In this document: piece after piece, positions 35,485-47,100 of the stretch
How the letters are laid out: each line of letters begins with the position of its first letter
Numbering within the stretch: position 1 is the first letter of the stretch
From: Isoetes taiwanensis
Taxonomy: Eukaryota; Streptophyta; Lycopodiopsida; Isoetales; Isoetaceae
Assembly (NCBI GenBank): GCA_021234155.1
Contig: JAJEKV010000049.1
Span: 10,516,292-10,580,291 of the forward strand
Reading direction: 5' to 3'
Length of the DNA stretch: 64,000 bases
Made by a program: the position numbers and the translations under genes
The notes under the pieces: model-generated
The model's input: only the letters and a program-made list of their open reading frames with translations
What the model was told of the DNA's origin: nothing
The model's database searches: none

Positions 35485-36720
35485 ACAAGACGTATGCGTC
35501 GGGGCGTCCACTGTCCCCTAGGCTATTTGGACTGTATATTGATCACAACTAAAGGGATGGCTTGCTCTACATGGAGGAGGGGGGCTTGATTCACTAATTA
35601 CATCAAGATAATTGACATAACCAAATGGCATGGACAAGTTAGCCACACCTTAGCAAATATGCAGCAACATCTAGTCGCATTGAGCACTTTTTGTCAGGAA
35701 AATGGAATGCACGCCAACTTCGCAACGACCAAGGTACTCCTCATATCATCTTCTAGACAATCTCACTTCACTTATTAGGGTCAAGACTTAGAGGTTATAT
35801 AAACATACAAATATTTTGGAGTACAGTTCACTACCACCACATGTTAGTACACTTGTATTCAATAACAAGTAACAACATGTTGGAAAGGCCCTCTATGCCA
35901 TGTAGAATAATTGACATAAAGAAGAGCTCTATAATTGGTTCTATTAGGCACGCTTATTCATGATTTAATGGAACTAGTTCTTTAATAGACCGTGGAAAAG
36001 GAGGTTAGTGATATCTCTTGCCACTTGAGAAGATTTGGAATTGGCCAAAAAGCCTTTTAGACTTGGGTCAAGTCTATGGTTTTGTACCTAATTCTCCTCC
36101 AAGAAATAGGATTCTTGCCTCTATAGCATGTCGCTCTAAAAGGCATTTTGGAGTGGCATATACTTTATTGCTGGAAGGTGGTGAAAATGGGATACACCAG
36201 ACTTATACACTCGCCATGGTTCCACAATGTTTGAAAGTCTCTTGGAAGGAAAAGCAAAAATGTTGATTCTTCAGATGGAATTTTCAGGAGTAGGGATATG
36301 TGCAACATCGCACTCAAATGACACGGTATCTTGATCCAATGGTAAGCTTTGAATGCCAGTGCTTTAAAAATTGTCAAAACAATACACCTTAAAAACCAAA
36401 TTAATTCCACAATTGTCTGTGTCTCCCAGCAGTATCTATTGTCACATTTTCCATGAAGAGATGTACAATGATTGCGTCCATTCGTACTAGTGTACATCGC
36501 CTCTGAATTGAAACAGACAGGTGGGGCCATGAAAAGCATGAAAATGGATATGTGAATATTTCCAGATGGAAGCCGTTGAAGATCTATACCACGCTCTTCA
36601 GTTTTTCAATCAATCCTGCTATCCAATCACTAGCGTCTTTGCTCTCATACCTGCTCTGATTTTGGTCGATCCATTTACTATTTATTATATCAGCTGCCCT
36701 CATTCCCTACACCACCCTTC
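35485..36720 (+). mobile_element. LINE copy with reverse transcriptase and C-terminal part
   Basis: The plus strand near 35486 encodes YASGRPLSPRLFGLYID, reverse transcriptase block B. Near 35662 comes HLVALSTFCQENGMHANFAT and near 35805 TYKYFGVQFT, which follow the catalytic block in LINEs. The YxDD block itself is destroyed. From 36015 the C-terminal part (IHQTYTLAMVPQCLKVSWKE) matches the copies at 2.1 and 32.1 kb. Several stops are present. The 3' hairpin and tail are not recognisable, so the 3' boundary is approximate. Confidence 0.7.
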
Positions 36721-38090
36721 TTGCTTCTAAGATTTCTATTGCATCTTCATATGGACATGGATAAGAGCAAGAGAATGACGAAGAACAGTCGAGGAAGCCA
36801 CTGCAAGAAAAGATGAAACAAATCAGATACTCCATGCATTTAGATCGTTCCATTCAACACGAAGTTGGAGAGAATTGGATCGTGATGTATCTGCGAGGAT
36901 GGCATGTGCTTGGAGAAGGAAAAAACTTCATACATAATCTATGGGAGGGTCCATTTTAACTCATATGCAATCAATTTTACCATATTCAATTCATGAAGGA
37001 CGCTGGGCACAATCCTTATATTTTAAAAATCATGAGAGTTTTAGCAGAAAGGAATGTCACAACAATTTTTAATGATGTGATGAAAGCTCGTAGATGCTAT
37101 AATATATTGCAGATGATTGGTGACCATGATTTAATTGTTGAAGGTACCGCCAAGGTCTGCATCAACTGTTGTGAGAAGAATTCCATTGATTATAAGTGCA
37201 AAACACTAGTTGTCAGGAGCAATGAAAAGATCAAGGAAATGATTTGGACAAAGCTTGGCAAAAAGGGTTAAAGAACCATGATTACTAGTTCCATCTACCG
37301 TCTTTATTATTTTCTGATTTGAATCATACATCGGGCGCTACTTCATCTTCTCTACTTATGGCATCTACACCAACAGCTTGTTGTTTACTCCACCAGCAAC
37401 TTGCTTCAATTGTTCTATCTACCTTATGGTAAAAATTTCTGTTGCAGATCTTAGATATTTAGATTTCAATTTTGGTTTCCTTTTTCTGGTTGTGTTCATA
37501 TTGGTAACCTTTTAGATCAAATCCACCGGTTAATAATGTAGTGTTCGAAGACCTGCATTGTAACATTTCGTAAATTTTGCACTAAGTTAATGAATCATGT
37601 CTTGGACTCAACAGTCATTATCTTCTAAGCTGTATTGCATGAACACAAGGAACTAGGTTGATAGATATGATGCATAAAGTTAGAATAGATAATGCTGGTC
37701 TATAAGACAATAGACAGCTAACCTATGGATGAGTTAACTGACGTCACATGACAAATACAATAATAAATAAATCAGTAGTATTGTAAGATATAAAAAGCAT
37801 ATACTAAAAGTGAGTCTATGTGGGGGGTTGTAGAAAATATGTATTATAATTTGTTGATACACCTTGAAACATAGCCAATCATGGTAAATAAGGGACAAAT
37901 TTGCATCCCAGATGAAATCTATATGAACAGAGAAGGACTGATATATGCAGACATAATGGATAAGGACTGAAATCCAAGACGTTTGGGACTGCCCAATCCC
38001 AAGATTGATGACCCAATATAGCAAATTAGTAGATGTTGCTAATTTCATCAGGGAGACCAGACATCGAGGGGTGCACCAAAAAACAATGGG
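36721..38090. other. Mostly AT-rich stretch; one unassigned frame at 36993-37271 (+)
   Basis: The 92-codon plus frame at 36993-37271 has normal composition (KVCINCCEKNSIDYKCKTLV, ending MIWTKLGKKG) with four Cys near its middle, but I recognise no family and cannot confirm it as a gene. Upstream, at 36790-36930, a charged frame piece HSTRSWRELDRDVSARMACA looks coding-like. The rest is AT-rich. Confidence 0.25.
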
Positions 38091-38099
38091 TTCATAATT

Positions 38100-38467
38100 T
38101 GAGATGCACGTGATGCGGATCAAACGGGAGCCCACAAAGCACGACCGGAAGCTGGAGATAACGATGTCCACATGCATAGCTAGGAAGCCAATCAAAAGCG
38201 GTGTACATGTATATAAAGAAATAAGTGAAGCCTATAAGATGGCTACAATAATTCCAGCATTGTATGCTAATAGCACCTCTTTGAGAGGAGCTCACAAATG
38301 CTACGCAGGTCTAATGGCCTTCTGGTCTTAGGGATAAAAATACATCCTATCCTATTATACTCTACTCTACTCTACTCTACTCTACTCTACTCTACTCTAC
38401 TCTACTCTACTCTACTCTACTCTACTCTACTCTACTCTACTCTATTCTATTCTATTCTATTCTATTC
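38100..38467 (+). mobile_element. 3' fragment of the second LINE family with long pentanucleotide tail
   Basis: The frame piece RKLEITMSTCIARKPIKSGV corresponds to the end of the LINE at 25.48 kb (same order, TCAAGAAGCCAAGTATAAG). AAATGCTACGCAGGTCTAATG matches AAATGCTGCATAAGTCC of that copy. GGGATAAAAATACATCC is followed by about twenty TCTAC units and then about six TTCTA units (38350-38467). The tail changes unit once along its length. Confidence 0.65.
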
Positions 38468-38549
38468 TCTCTTACATTAATATACAGGTAAGGTACGGGA
38501 ATGATAAAAAACACATAGTTGAGAAGACACATATCCTCTCACCAAAGGG

Positions 38550-38840
38550 AATGCATCATGGATACACCAGATAAAAGGAAGACATGCTACGTTATGGGAC
38601 AGAGATGCTAAACCTTGGCCATATGGTACAACCCACTAGTTGGTACCTACTCCTTGAAATATACTGGAATACCTTCTGCATTGATGATAGGGGTTGATAA
38701 TGCGCAAGCAATTGGATACACCAGATGAAAGAAGGACATGCTAAATTATGGGACAGGGACGTTAAACCTCTACCACATATTAGGATAGCGAGGGTATAAT
38801 GCACCAGCTGGTACCTCCTCCATCAAATACTGGAATATTA
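38550..38840. repeat. Diverged tandem duplication of about 150 bp
   Basis: GGATACACCAGATRAAAG, then GACATGCTAMRTTATGGGAC, TGGTACCTMCTCC and ATACTGGAATA occur in the same order twice (38562-38680 and 38713-38838). The second copy ends directly at the LTR that starts at 38841. Confidence 0.65.
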
Positions 38841-40215
38841 TGACGTTCCAGCATAATATACGGTACGAAATATGTATATTATACTGCCACGCCACTCGTA
38901 CATTGTCACCTTGATGACATGTACTTGGAAACCGTAAAGCTTGCACCCTAGGGGGCAACCTCTTATGTTGCACATGTCTATAAACATATGTGTATAACCC
39001 TTTTGCCACATGGCACCCCATATGTCCTTTTAGCCCTAACCCTAAAAGGTCATGTAAAGGGAACAAATGGGGAAACCCTAAACCTTTTCCATTTTCACAT
39101 TTCGGCTTCCGTGGGCCATTCCCCCATTCCGGCCAAGGCAAGCTACTAATTTGCATTGCCAGATGCCGCCAAGCTGCTTTTGCACAACAGATCCTCCAGG
39201 TTCAGCCGTCTTCGACCCAAGCAAATGCATGGACGCGATTCGAGATGCGGGAGCAAGCCATGGATCAGGTAAACAATGATTCTGTTGTGCAATGTTGACT
39301 TTTAGTCTAGTAATGAGTTGGGTTAGCATGTTAGATTAGCCTTAGCAGCCTTATAGATCTATTCTATGTGCACTCCTGTGTATTGGGTAGGGGGGTAGAG
39401 ACCCTGAAAGCTTCAGTAGTGGATGTATCTAGATAGCCTCATTAATTCCCAATTAATGAGGCCTATGGATAAGAGCCCACTAGGCTGTGGGTGGCGGAGC
39501 TAGACCGTGGATAAGGATATGTTCCATTGCAGATCGATCCCTCTGGTGTGTAAAGCCTACCAGGGAGCTTAGCGGGCTAGGGCTAATGGCTTGCCACTGC
39601 GTGTGTCAATGAGGTTCAAGTCGTAGACGGCAGTGGCCCTCTAGCCGTCGGTGATGGGCATGTATACCTCTGGAGGGAGTGATCCCCTCCTGCCTCATCA
39701 GGACTTGGGAGATGAAACCCAGGAGTAGCCCCCTTGGCTATGCACTCGGCAGGCTATGATCCAGTCCCAAGACTTATCAGCCTATTCTGCAAAGTATGCA
39801 CAAGAGGGGCAGATGAGAGAACTACCCAACAAGCCATGTTCTTATGCCAGCCCAATCCATTGACATGAATTTTGTCTGCAATGACTTCTAGAGACCCAAG
39901 CCATCAGTCCATACCCCTTGAGTCTGAGCCTTGGGTAGGATCTCCCCCATGATGATGTTGTTGACGTGTTTACACATATATGCTATGGTGAGTCGCCCTT
40001 CGAGGTGGAGCTATTTATATTTGATGTCATGTGCTCATGTTTATTTATGCTTCCGCAGCTAGGACGGTCCCGAGGGAAGACGGGATGAATGACATGTCCA
40101 TTCTTCCTCACCGATTCCTTGCCAAGGGTTTGGTGTCAGATAGACGTCCTCTGTCAACTTGATTGCCAGAGGGATGAACTCCGGCTTCTGATACGATGGG
40201 AGCATCGTAGACGAA
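38841..40215 (+). repeat. LTR of the first plus-strand element (diverged)
   Basis: Starts TGACGTTCCAGC and shares with the LTR at 41703 the landmarks CACCCTAGGGGGCAACYT, GGGGGGTAGAGACC, GGAGGGAGTGATCCC and GCTTCCGCAGCTAGG in the same order. It ends near GGGACTCAGAGCTATGATCTTG, where about 14 bases of LTR end and primer site are deleted compared with the second element. Much more decayed than that element. Confidence 0.7.
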
Positions 40216-40449
40216 GTAAGGGACTCAGAGCTATGATCTTGATAGACTAAGATCGAGCACTGACCAATTCCCTGATAGGACTAGCAGTAGAGCTTCAGTC
40301 TTGGGGATTATCAACCCAAGCATGAACTTCAAAAATTGAAGAAAAATTTTTCCCATCTTTTAGAACAATAAGCTAAGATAATGTTAATTAGAAAAAGTAA
40401 AAATTAAGAATATTTGAGACCTAAAAATTTTAGCCATTAGGGAGTAATC

Positions 40450-40513
40450 CCTCACAGAGTGCGCCAGAACCCTTAGCAAAAGTTTAGCTTGAGGCTCTCG
40501 CGCACTGTGTGAG
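40450..40513 (+). other. Leader hairpin 1, first LTR element
   Basis: CTCACAGAGTGCGCCAGA at the 5' side pairs with TCTCGCGCACTGTGTGAG at the 3' side with few mismatches, closing a loop that contains GTTTAGCTT. Counterpart of 43492-43560. Confidence 0.7.
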
Positions 40514-40651
40514 TGTTTGACCATTATTGACCCAGAAAGATGCATAATTAGAGTAATCTAATAGTTCAGGGCAGCTTAGAATTTATATTTAAACCAGAAA
40601 AATATGTTACAACACTAAGACAATGCTTAAAAAACCTAAAATAGAGCCAAA

Positions 40652-40730
40652 AAAGGAGTAACCCGTCACAAAGTGCGCCCAGAGCCTTTTCAAAAATTTT
40701 GAACAGGCCTCTTGCATGAGTGGTAGCAAT
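40652..40730 (+). other. Leader hairpin 2, first LTR element
   Basis: AGAGCC pairs with GGCCTCT and TTCAAAA with TTTTGAA around a one-base centre. The outer arm GTCACAAAGTGCGCC against GCATGAGTGG is decayed. Counterpart of 43703-43771. Confidence 0.55.
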
Positions 40731-41702
40731 ACTTTTTGTCTAAAAAAACCTAATGTCTTAATCCAGCAGATACTAATGTTTTAAATAATGGTATAACATG
40801 AAAATTGCAGGTCGGAATCCTAAAATTTCCAGACCTATGAATAGACCCTTAGGGTTCTTCATTCTCACCATACTTCTCCAGCTTGCAGCTCTCTGACCAA
40901 GAAGGCGATTTTTAGGTGCTCGAAATGCGGTTGCGATATTTCAAAACATGGCCCGCACCAATCAGATCGCTCGAGTGGTTATGGAGGACGGATCGATAAG
41001 CCCGCCATTTTGCCGCCGGGTATATGAAAGGCTCGAGAGCCGAGCCCTAAAATGAAGAGACTCCCAAACCCGCACTGGTCAAATCCAAACCCGGAGAACT
41101 GTGAGAGGAACGAGCAAGATCGATCAACAAGAGCACCAAATGTAATCATGATCGCTAAGAGAACCCGGAGAACCAGGAGCATGGGGACGAGAAGGACGAT
41201 AATGAGGAGGACCGCCCAACAACAGAAGAGTAGGCCCGTCGCATCAAGAAAGTCGGCAAGAAGAAGAGGGAAGCCAAAAGAAGGAAACTTGTAAAGAAGG
41301 CAAAACTCTTAAAGCAGAGGGAGGACGAGGGGAAGAATCAGCTCTCTCAAAGAAACACCAGAGGAAAACCAAGAGCACACCCAGCAAAGGGGTGAAAATA
41401 ACAGAGAGGGAGCCCGATAGGCCAGCATCGTCCTCATCAGAAACAGAGTCGGATGATGATGCTTGGAGGATTCCCTGCCAGAGGAAAGGATCGGGACCCT
41501 CCAATCCCGACAACTAAGAAGTTGCAGCACCACCTCCCTACCCGACATGGCCAAAAGCAACTGCAGATCCTAAGAAGGCCAAGCCATCATGAGAGCTATA
41601 TATACTCAAGCACGAGTGAGAGTACAAGAAGAAGCTGAGGGAGTACAAACGTGAAGATGTACGAGGCATACTCCAAGGAAGGAGGAGGGCAAACAAAGAA
41701 AG

Positions 41703-43286
41703 TGTGACGTTCCAGCACAGTATACGGTCCCAGGACGTATATTGTACTGCCTCGTCACGCGTACACGCCATCCCGACTAACGTGTACGCCGACGTGTAGC
41801 CAAGCAGGTAGCACCCTAGGGGGCAACTTGCTAGGTGTGTCCATTTATAAATGTGCACATTTACCCATGTGCACATTTATCCAAGTGTACACACTTACCC
41901 ATGTGGACACTTTATGCCACCTAGTTAATAAAGGCAAGTGGGCCACACCAATTATCCCACATGCTTAGAGGGATAATGGGAAACCCTAGCCCTAACTCTT
42001 TGTCTATTTAGGTAGAGCAAATCCTAACTTGCTATTTTCGTCCATTAGCATTCTAGGACTCTGTTTCACTTGCTCCAGGAGCCAAACCCACCTCCCAGAC
42101 TCTGTCTGAGCGATCTATCTCATCAGTTTCCCCTTCTAGCTTCATCTTCTAGCAGTTCAGCAGGATGATCGAGTTCAGAACAGGAGGAGCGAGCCAAGGA
42201 TCAGGTATTTTGTCATTTTAATAGCCTAAACCGTCTCCCAGTCATTGAATCAGTAGGTTTAGCCTATTAAATTGCCCATAGCAGCCATTTAGATCCCCAG
42301 ATACCAAGCTCTAACTAAAGAACCTAACTCTATGATATAGATTAGATCTTGCTCTTTAGTTTTCTGTGATATGTATGACGATGTATCTCTGTGAACTCAT
42401 TGTATTGGGAAGGGGGGTAGAGACCTTAAAGCCTGGTAGTTGATGCTCCTAGTTAGCCTCTTTAGTGCACTATAAATTCCCCTGTCTCTACGAGCCACAC
42501 ACTGTTCTCGTGAAGGGGCGACCGCTCATAAGGAGGTTCATGTCCCGACTCATGAGAATGATCCCTCGGTGTGTAAGGCCTCACCGGGATCCCCCTCGTG
42601 GACTAGGTCTAATGGCTTGCCATCGCTGCGTGTGGGCGAGGCATGGGCTCCACACCCGTGGAGTGATCGTCACTCTCCATTGGGTTCAAGTCGAATAAAG
42701 GGCGGTGGCCCTCTAGTCGCCTTTGAGTCGCATCTGATCTCTGGAGGGAGTGATCCCTACCTGCCCCATCGGAACTGGGGAGATGCAACCCAGGAATAGC
42801 CCCTTTGGCTATGCATCCGGCGGGCTACAGTCAGGTCCCAACGCTTTTCAACCTACTCTGCAAAGTGTGCACAGGAGGGGCGAGTGGACTACCCTTACCC
42901 ATGCTCTTATGCCAGCCAAATCCATTGCCATGAATTCTGTCTGTAATGACCTCTGGAGACCCAAGCCATCAGTCATCCCCTTGAGTCTGAGCCTTGGGTA
43001 GGATTCCCCATGTGATGTACTGATCTTTGTCTATGCAGATATGTGATGTGCCACCCTTTGAGGTGGTAGGTGATATTGATGTTGTATACTGATATGTATG
43101 TTTACGCTTCCGCAGCTAGGTCGGCCCTGAGGGAGACAGGGCAAATGACCCCTTCATTCTTGCCACTGGAACTCATCAAGGTTGCAGTGATACGTGGAGG
43201 GCCCTGTATCAGTGTGGAGCTGGTATGGGGGATGAACTCCTGTTTGTATACGGTGAGAGCACCGTATATGAGTAGGGGACGTCACA
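41703..43286 (+). repeat. 5' LTR of the second plus-strand element
   Basis: 1584 bases, TGTGACGTTCC to GGGACGTCACA. The primer site TGGTATCAGAGC follows at 43288. It is inserted in the gag remnant of the first element (GAAAG precedes it). The 3' LTR is not in place, because the interior is cut near 44160 by Copia DNA. Confidence 0.8.
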
Positions 43287-43287
43287 G

Positions 43288-43299
43288 TGGTATCAGAGC
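43288..43299 (+). other. Primer-binding site of the second LTR element
   Basis: TGGTATCAGAGC, initiator methionine tRNA type, one base after the LTR. It fixes the plus orientation. Confidence 0.85.
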
Positions 43300-43491
43300 A
43301 ATGTTCTTGGTGACCAAGAGCAAAGCACTGGCCATGCTCCCAGTAGTACTAACTTGATAGGATCCTCAAACCTCGAAAAAGTGGGAAAATTTTTTCTCAT
43401 TTTTGTAGTATATACTAAGCTAGTAACAGTTAGTAGAACTGAAAACCAAGTAAACTAAAAAGTTCAACTAAAATTTGACCAAAAGTAGAAA

Positions 43492-43560
43492 TGTCTCACA
43501 CTGTGCGCCAGAGCACCAACCTAAAATTTAGGTCGAGCCCTGAGTGCACAATGCGAGACA
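43492..43560 (+). other. Leader hairpin 1, second LTR element
   Basis: TGTCTCACACTGTGCGC pairs with GTGCACAATGCGAGACA, and the inner ACCTAAA with TTTAGGT across one base. The whole is 69 bases, with four or five mismatches or wobble pairs in the outer arm. It lies about 190 bases after the primer site. Confidence 0.8.
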
Positions 43561-43702
43561 TTGGCCATAATCACCTCAGAACTTGATGAATTTTAATAAG
43601 GTAAGATGCTAAATCGAGTTTTTAAGTAGGAATTAGTTAGATTTGTATATTAGATCCCTAAGAATATGCCTAGAAATCACAAAATTTAGTCTAAAATGCA
43701 CA

Positions 43703-43771
43703 ATGTCTCACACTATGCGCCAGAGGCTCGATCTAATTATTAGCTGGGGGCTCCAGCGCACAATGTGAGAC
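43703..43771 (+). other. Leader hairpin 2, second LTR element
   Basis: TGTCTCACACTATGCGCCAG pairs with CCAGCGCACAATGTGAGACA. Inner TCTAATTATTAGCTGG can close further. The length, 69 bases, equals hairpin 1, and the outer six base pairs are the same. The pair looks like an old duplication kept in structure. Confidence 0.8.
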
Positions 43772-43984
43772 AAGTAGCTTAGAAAATTCTGAAATAAGTA
43801 TATGTTTTAAGTCAATAGGTGCCCTGGCACATTAAAAAAGAGCAACTTAAATTTTGACCTAAAATTGCCCAAGCTATAAATAGACCTAGACCCCCGTCAT
43901 TTGTACGTTCCCTCTTTAGAAAATTGCTCCCGCTTTTTGAGGCGATTTTTGGGCGCCCGGCCTCCGATCGGCGAGCCGTAAGAC

Positions 43985-44160
43985 ATGGCGAGAACTAAAC
44001 AGACTGCTCGGGTTCCTCGAGGAGACAGAACGGCCAGCGCCCAACTTCAACAGATGCTTCGGGACCGTCTTCTTGCAAGAAGAGACCAACCTTCATTGAG
44101 CGATGGGACATTCTCAGAGGAGCACCAAGGGGAAGGATCCCAGCAGGGAGCACAAGAATT
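43985..44160 (+). pseudogene. gag start of the second LTR element, N-terminus like histone H3
   Basis: ATG at 43985 opens MARTKQTARVPRGDRTAS. The first nine residues equal those of histone H3 (initiator Met, then tail residues 1-8, Ala-Arg-Thr-Lys-Gln-Thr-Ala-Arg), after which the similarity stops (Val instead of Lys9). Further on the chain is Gln/Arg-rich and hydrophilic (LQQMLRDRLLARRDQ). The frame stays open to about 44150, where minus-strand Copia sequence starts, so gag is truncated. The first element has MARTNQIARVV at the same place. It is gag by position, after LTR, primer site and leader; it has no histone fold. Confidence 0.6.
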
Positions 44161-47100
44161 GTCTAAGCCAAAAAGATTCCCCACTCTTTTGCCAAAAAAC
44201 TTGATTTCATTATTTAGAAGGATAGTACATTGTAATCTGTTGAATACAACAGTATATCCCATATCAACCAATTGACTAACAGAAATTAAATTTCTAACTA
44301 ATGATGGCACACATAGCACATCCTTTAACACTACTGCATTCCTTTGTAAATCAAATAACTCTAGAACACCAGCACACTGAACCTTTTGCATCTCCCCATT
44401 TCCAAGCTTGACATATCCTGTCCTGCTTTGGTTTTCTTCGTTAAACTGCCATACCCAAGGTCACGGGTTCAACGCCTCGTTGTGAAAGTGGCCATGCAAT
44501 GTAAAGTTGGTGGGGGAAGGACCCACTTCAGCAATGTAAAGTGGTGGGGGCAGGACCCATCTGGGTGTGTTGTAAAGTGTCACATGTCCGATAGGACGCT
44601 GCCTTGTGGCGTGACGTTAAAATCTCTTCTTCTTCTTCTTCTTCTTCTTTAAGCATTTTGCTTGAGCTTGTCACTGTTTTTTCTGTTCCACTATCTAGGA
44701 TTAACATATCATTCTCCATGTCAGCTTTTTTATTTTCAGAAATAGCAGAAATTGTATTGTGACTTACCTCAGCTTCCTCGTTTTCTTCACTTATGCCTTC
44801 CTCACTTTCTTGAGTAAAATTTACAGCAGCATTTGTTTTGGATTTCCCTTTGTATGGACTATTAGTTCTGCTGGATTTTCCTCTCCCTGTCTTGCTACTA
44901 GAGCATCTGTTTGCAAAGTGGCCTTTTCCACCACAATTATAGACATTCTCAGAATCAACATTAGAGTTAGGTAATATTTCTTTGATACTTATCTCCTCTT
45001 CATCATCTGTATCAATCATCATTGCAGGCTTGTCTAGCTCCTTTTCAAATTGTACCCTTTTATTATTCTTGCATTCAGCTATATCTTCATGGCTGTTAAT
45101 TCTTGGCAGTACCTTGTAAAATTGCTCCTCATCAAATAACACATCCCTACTTATTATAATTCTTCTTTTACTTGGATCATACAATCTATAAGCTTTGGAT
45201 TGCGGATCATACCCTACCATGTAAGTGATGTAAGCCCTGTCATCAAGCTTTTTTCTGAGTTCTTCTAGCACACGGGCATATGCTAAGCAGCCAAAGGCTT
45301 TCAGCCTGGTATAGTCAGGAGTCTTTGAACACCATAGTGTCAAGGGAATCTCTCCCTTGATGCTTATAGAACGCAATAAGTTCTGCACAAATATTGCTGT
45401 CTTGACAACCTCTTCCCAGAGAAAGTTTGGCAATCCTGAATACTTGAGCATGCTCCTAATTGCAATTAAGTATAGTTCTATTCCTTTTCTCAGCAATTCC
45501 ATTTTGTTGGGGGGAGAATCTGCATGTCAAGTGCCTCTTGATGCCAAGTTTATTACAATAGTACTTAAATTCATTTGACAAGAATTCATCTCCCATATCT
45601 GTGCGTAAGCATCTAACTTTTCTTCCAGTTTCCAACTGTACTTCATTTACAAACTGCTTAAATGCTTGAAGAGCCAGGTCCTTGGTACTTAGACAATAAA
45701 CTTTTGCCATCCTGTTATAATCATCTACAAAAGTTATAAAATAGCTTTTCCCTGAGAGACTGGTCACATTTAATGGTCCACATAAGTCAGAGTGAATTAA
45801 ATCCAATACTCATTTTGCCCTTTTTAAGGATTTCTTGAAAGGCAGCCTGGTATGCTTGCCTAGAATACATCCTGCACATTTAAACTTTTCATCTTTAATT
45901 TCAGATGCTTCAATCAGGCCCCTTTTAATTAAGAGCTCTATTGTTTTGGAGTTCACATGACGCATTCTTTCTGGCCATAATTTAATATCTGAACAAGTCA
46001 CCAGATTGATACTTTGAGCATAATGATCAGGATTCAATCCAAATAAATTTCCAACTCTCTTGCCAACAAACTTCAATTTATTATCATGAAACACCTTACA
46101 TTGTAACCTTTTAAATAGAACGTTGTATCCAAGATCTACTAATTGGCATACAGAAATTAAATTTCTAACTAGTCCTGGTACACAGAGTACTTCTCCTAAT
46201 TTGACAACCTTTCCTTCTAAATCAAATAGTTCTCCCGGTGTCTTTAATTTCTTGCGATTCATCATTTCCCAACTGCACATGTCCTCCTTTGACTTGAAGT
46301 GTGTGGAAGATGTTATTGTCCTCTCAGCTCCTGAATCTATAATCATCATATCATGGTTATTTACATCATTCAACAAGTGACACAGTTCAGGGTACTTTAC
46401 CTCATCATCTTCATTTTGTTCATCTTCATCTCCTCGAGTCTCCTGAGTTAGATTCAGAGATGGATTAGTTTTAGCTGTTCCTCTTCCTCTCGCAGCAGAT
46501 CCCCCTCGATTTCCCCTGCCTCTGCCTCTTCCTTTGTAGTTCAGTCCCCTAGGGCTTGAACAATTTGAAGCAATGTACCTTTTCCCTCACAATTGAAACA
46601 AACTGTGTGTTTTCTTATTTTAGGACAGTCAGCCTTCAAATGTCCATAATTATTGCAATTATAACATGGTCCAATCCTTTCCTTATCACTATTATTACTA
46701 TTTTTCTTTCCTTTATATTTTCCAGCATAAAGGACTTCAGTGGTCTGCTCATCATCTTCCTGTCCTATTTGCTTTTTCTCAAATTCTGTCCTTATCATTT
46801 GAATAGCATGCTCCTTTGATTTAGCAACATTTCTCAACAATGTAGCAAGGCAAGAATTATGTGAGACTGCTCTAGAGATAGCCAATAGCTGATATTGCTC
46901 ATTTAAAATAACACCTGCCCCTTCTAAGTCAGCTATTATGGAGTCAAATTTTCTCAAGAAATTCAGTTATGTTCTCCCTGTCATGCAACTTCAACTTTCT
47001 TAATTGCTTTTCTAAAACATCTATTTGGAAGTTTTAGCTTCATAATTTTTGATCATGTATAGCCACATCAATTTCAACTTAATCACAGGACCAACCTTGC

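Larger units (their letters stand above)
40216..41702 (+). mobile_element. Leader and gag remnant of the first plus-strand LTR element
   Basis: After the LTR come a leader with two hairpins (40450-40513, 40652-40730) and a short gag start at 40948 (MARTNQIARVV, stop after 35 codons). In shifted frames follow basic, Lys/Arg-rich stretches such as KKVGKKKREAKRRKLVKKAK near 41250 and an acidic SSSETESDDDA near 41440. These would be nucleic-acid-binding parts of gag. The element is cut at 41702 by the LTR of the second element. Confidence 0.6.

Noticed and set aside
38350-38467. Pentanucleotide run as telomeric or centromeric satellite
   Set aside because: It follows a LINE 3' end (GGGATAAAAATA) like the other short pentamer tails and is not the plant telomere unit.
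39030-39085. CCCTAACCCTAAA and AAACCCTAAACC as interstitial telomere repeats
   Set aside because: Only one to two units each, inside the LTR; too short to be telomeric.
43985-44160. Histone H3 gene or processed H3 pseudogene
   Set aside because: Similarity ends after the ninth residue; the frame follows LTR, primer site and leader, and the sister element has the same arrangement.
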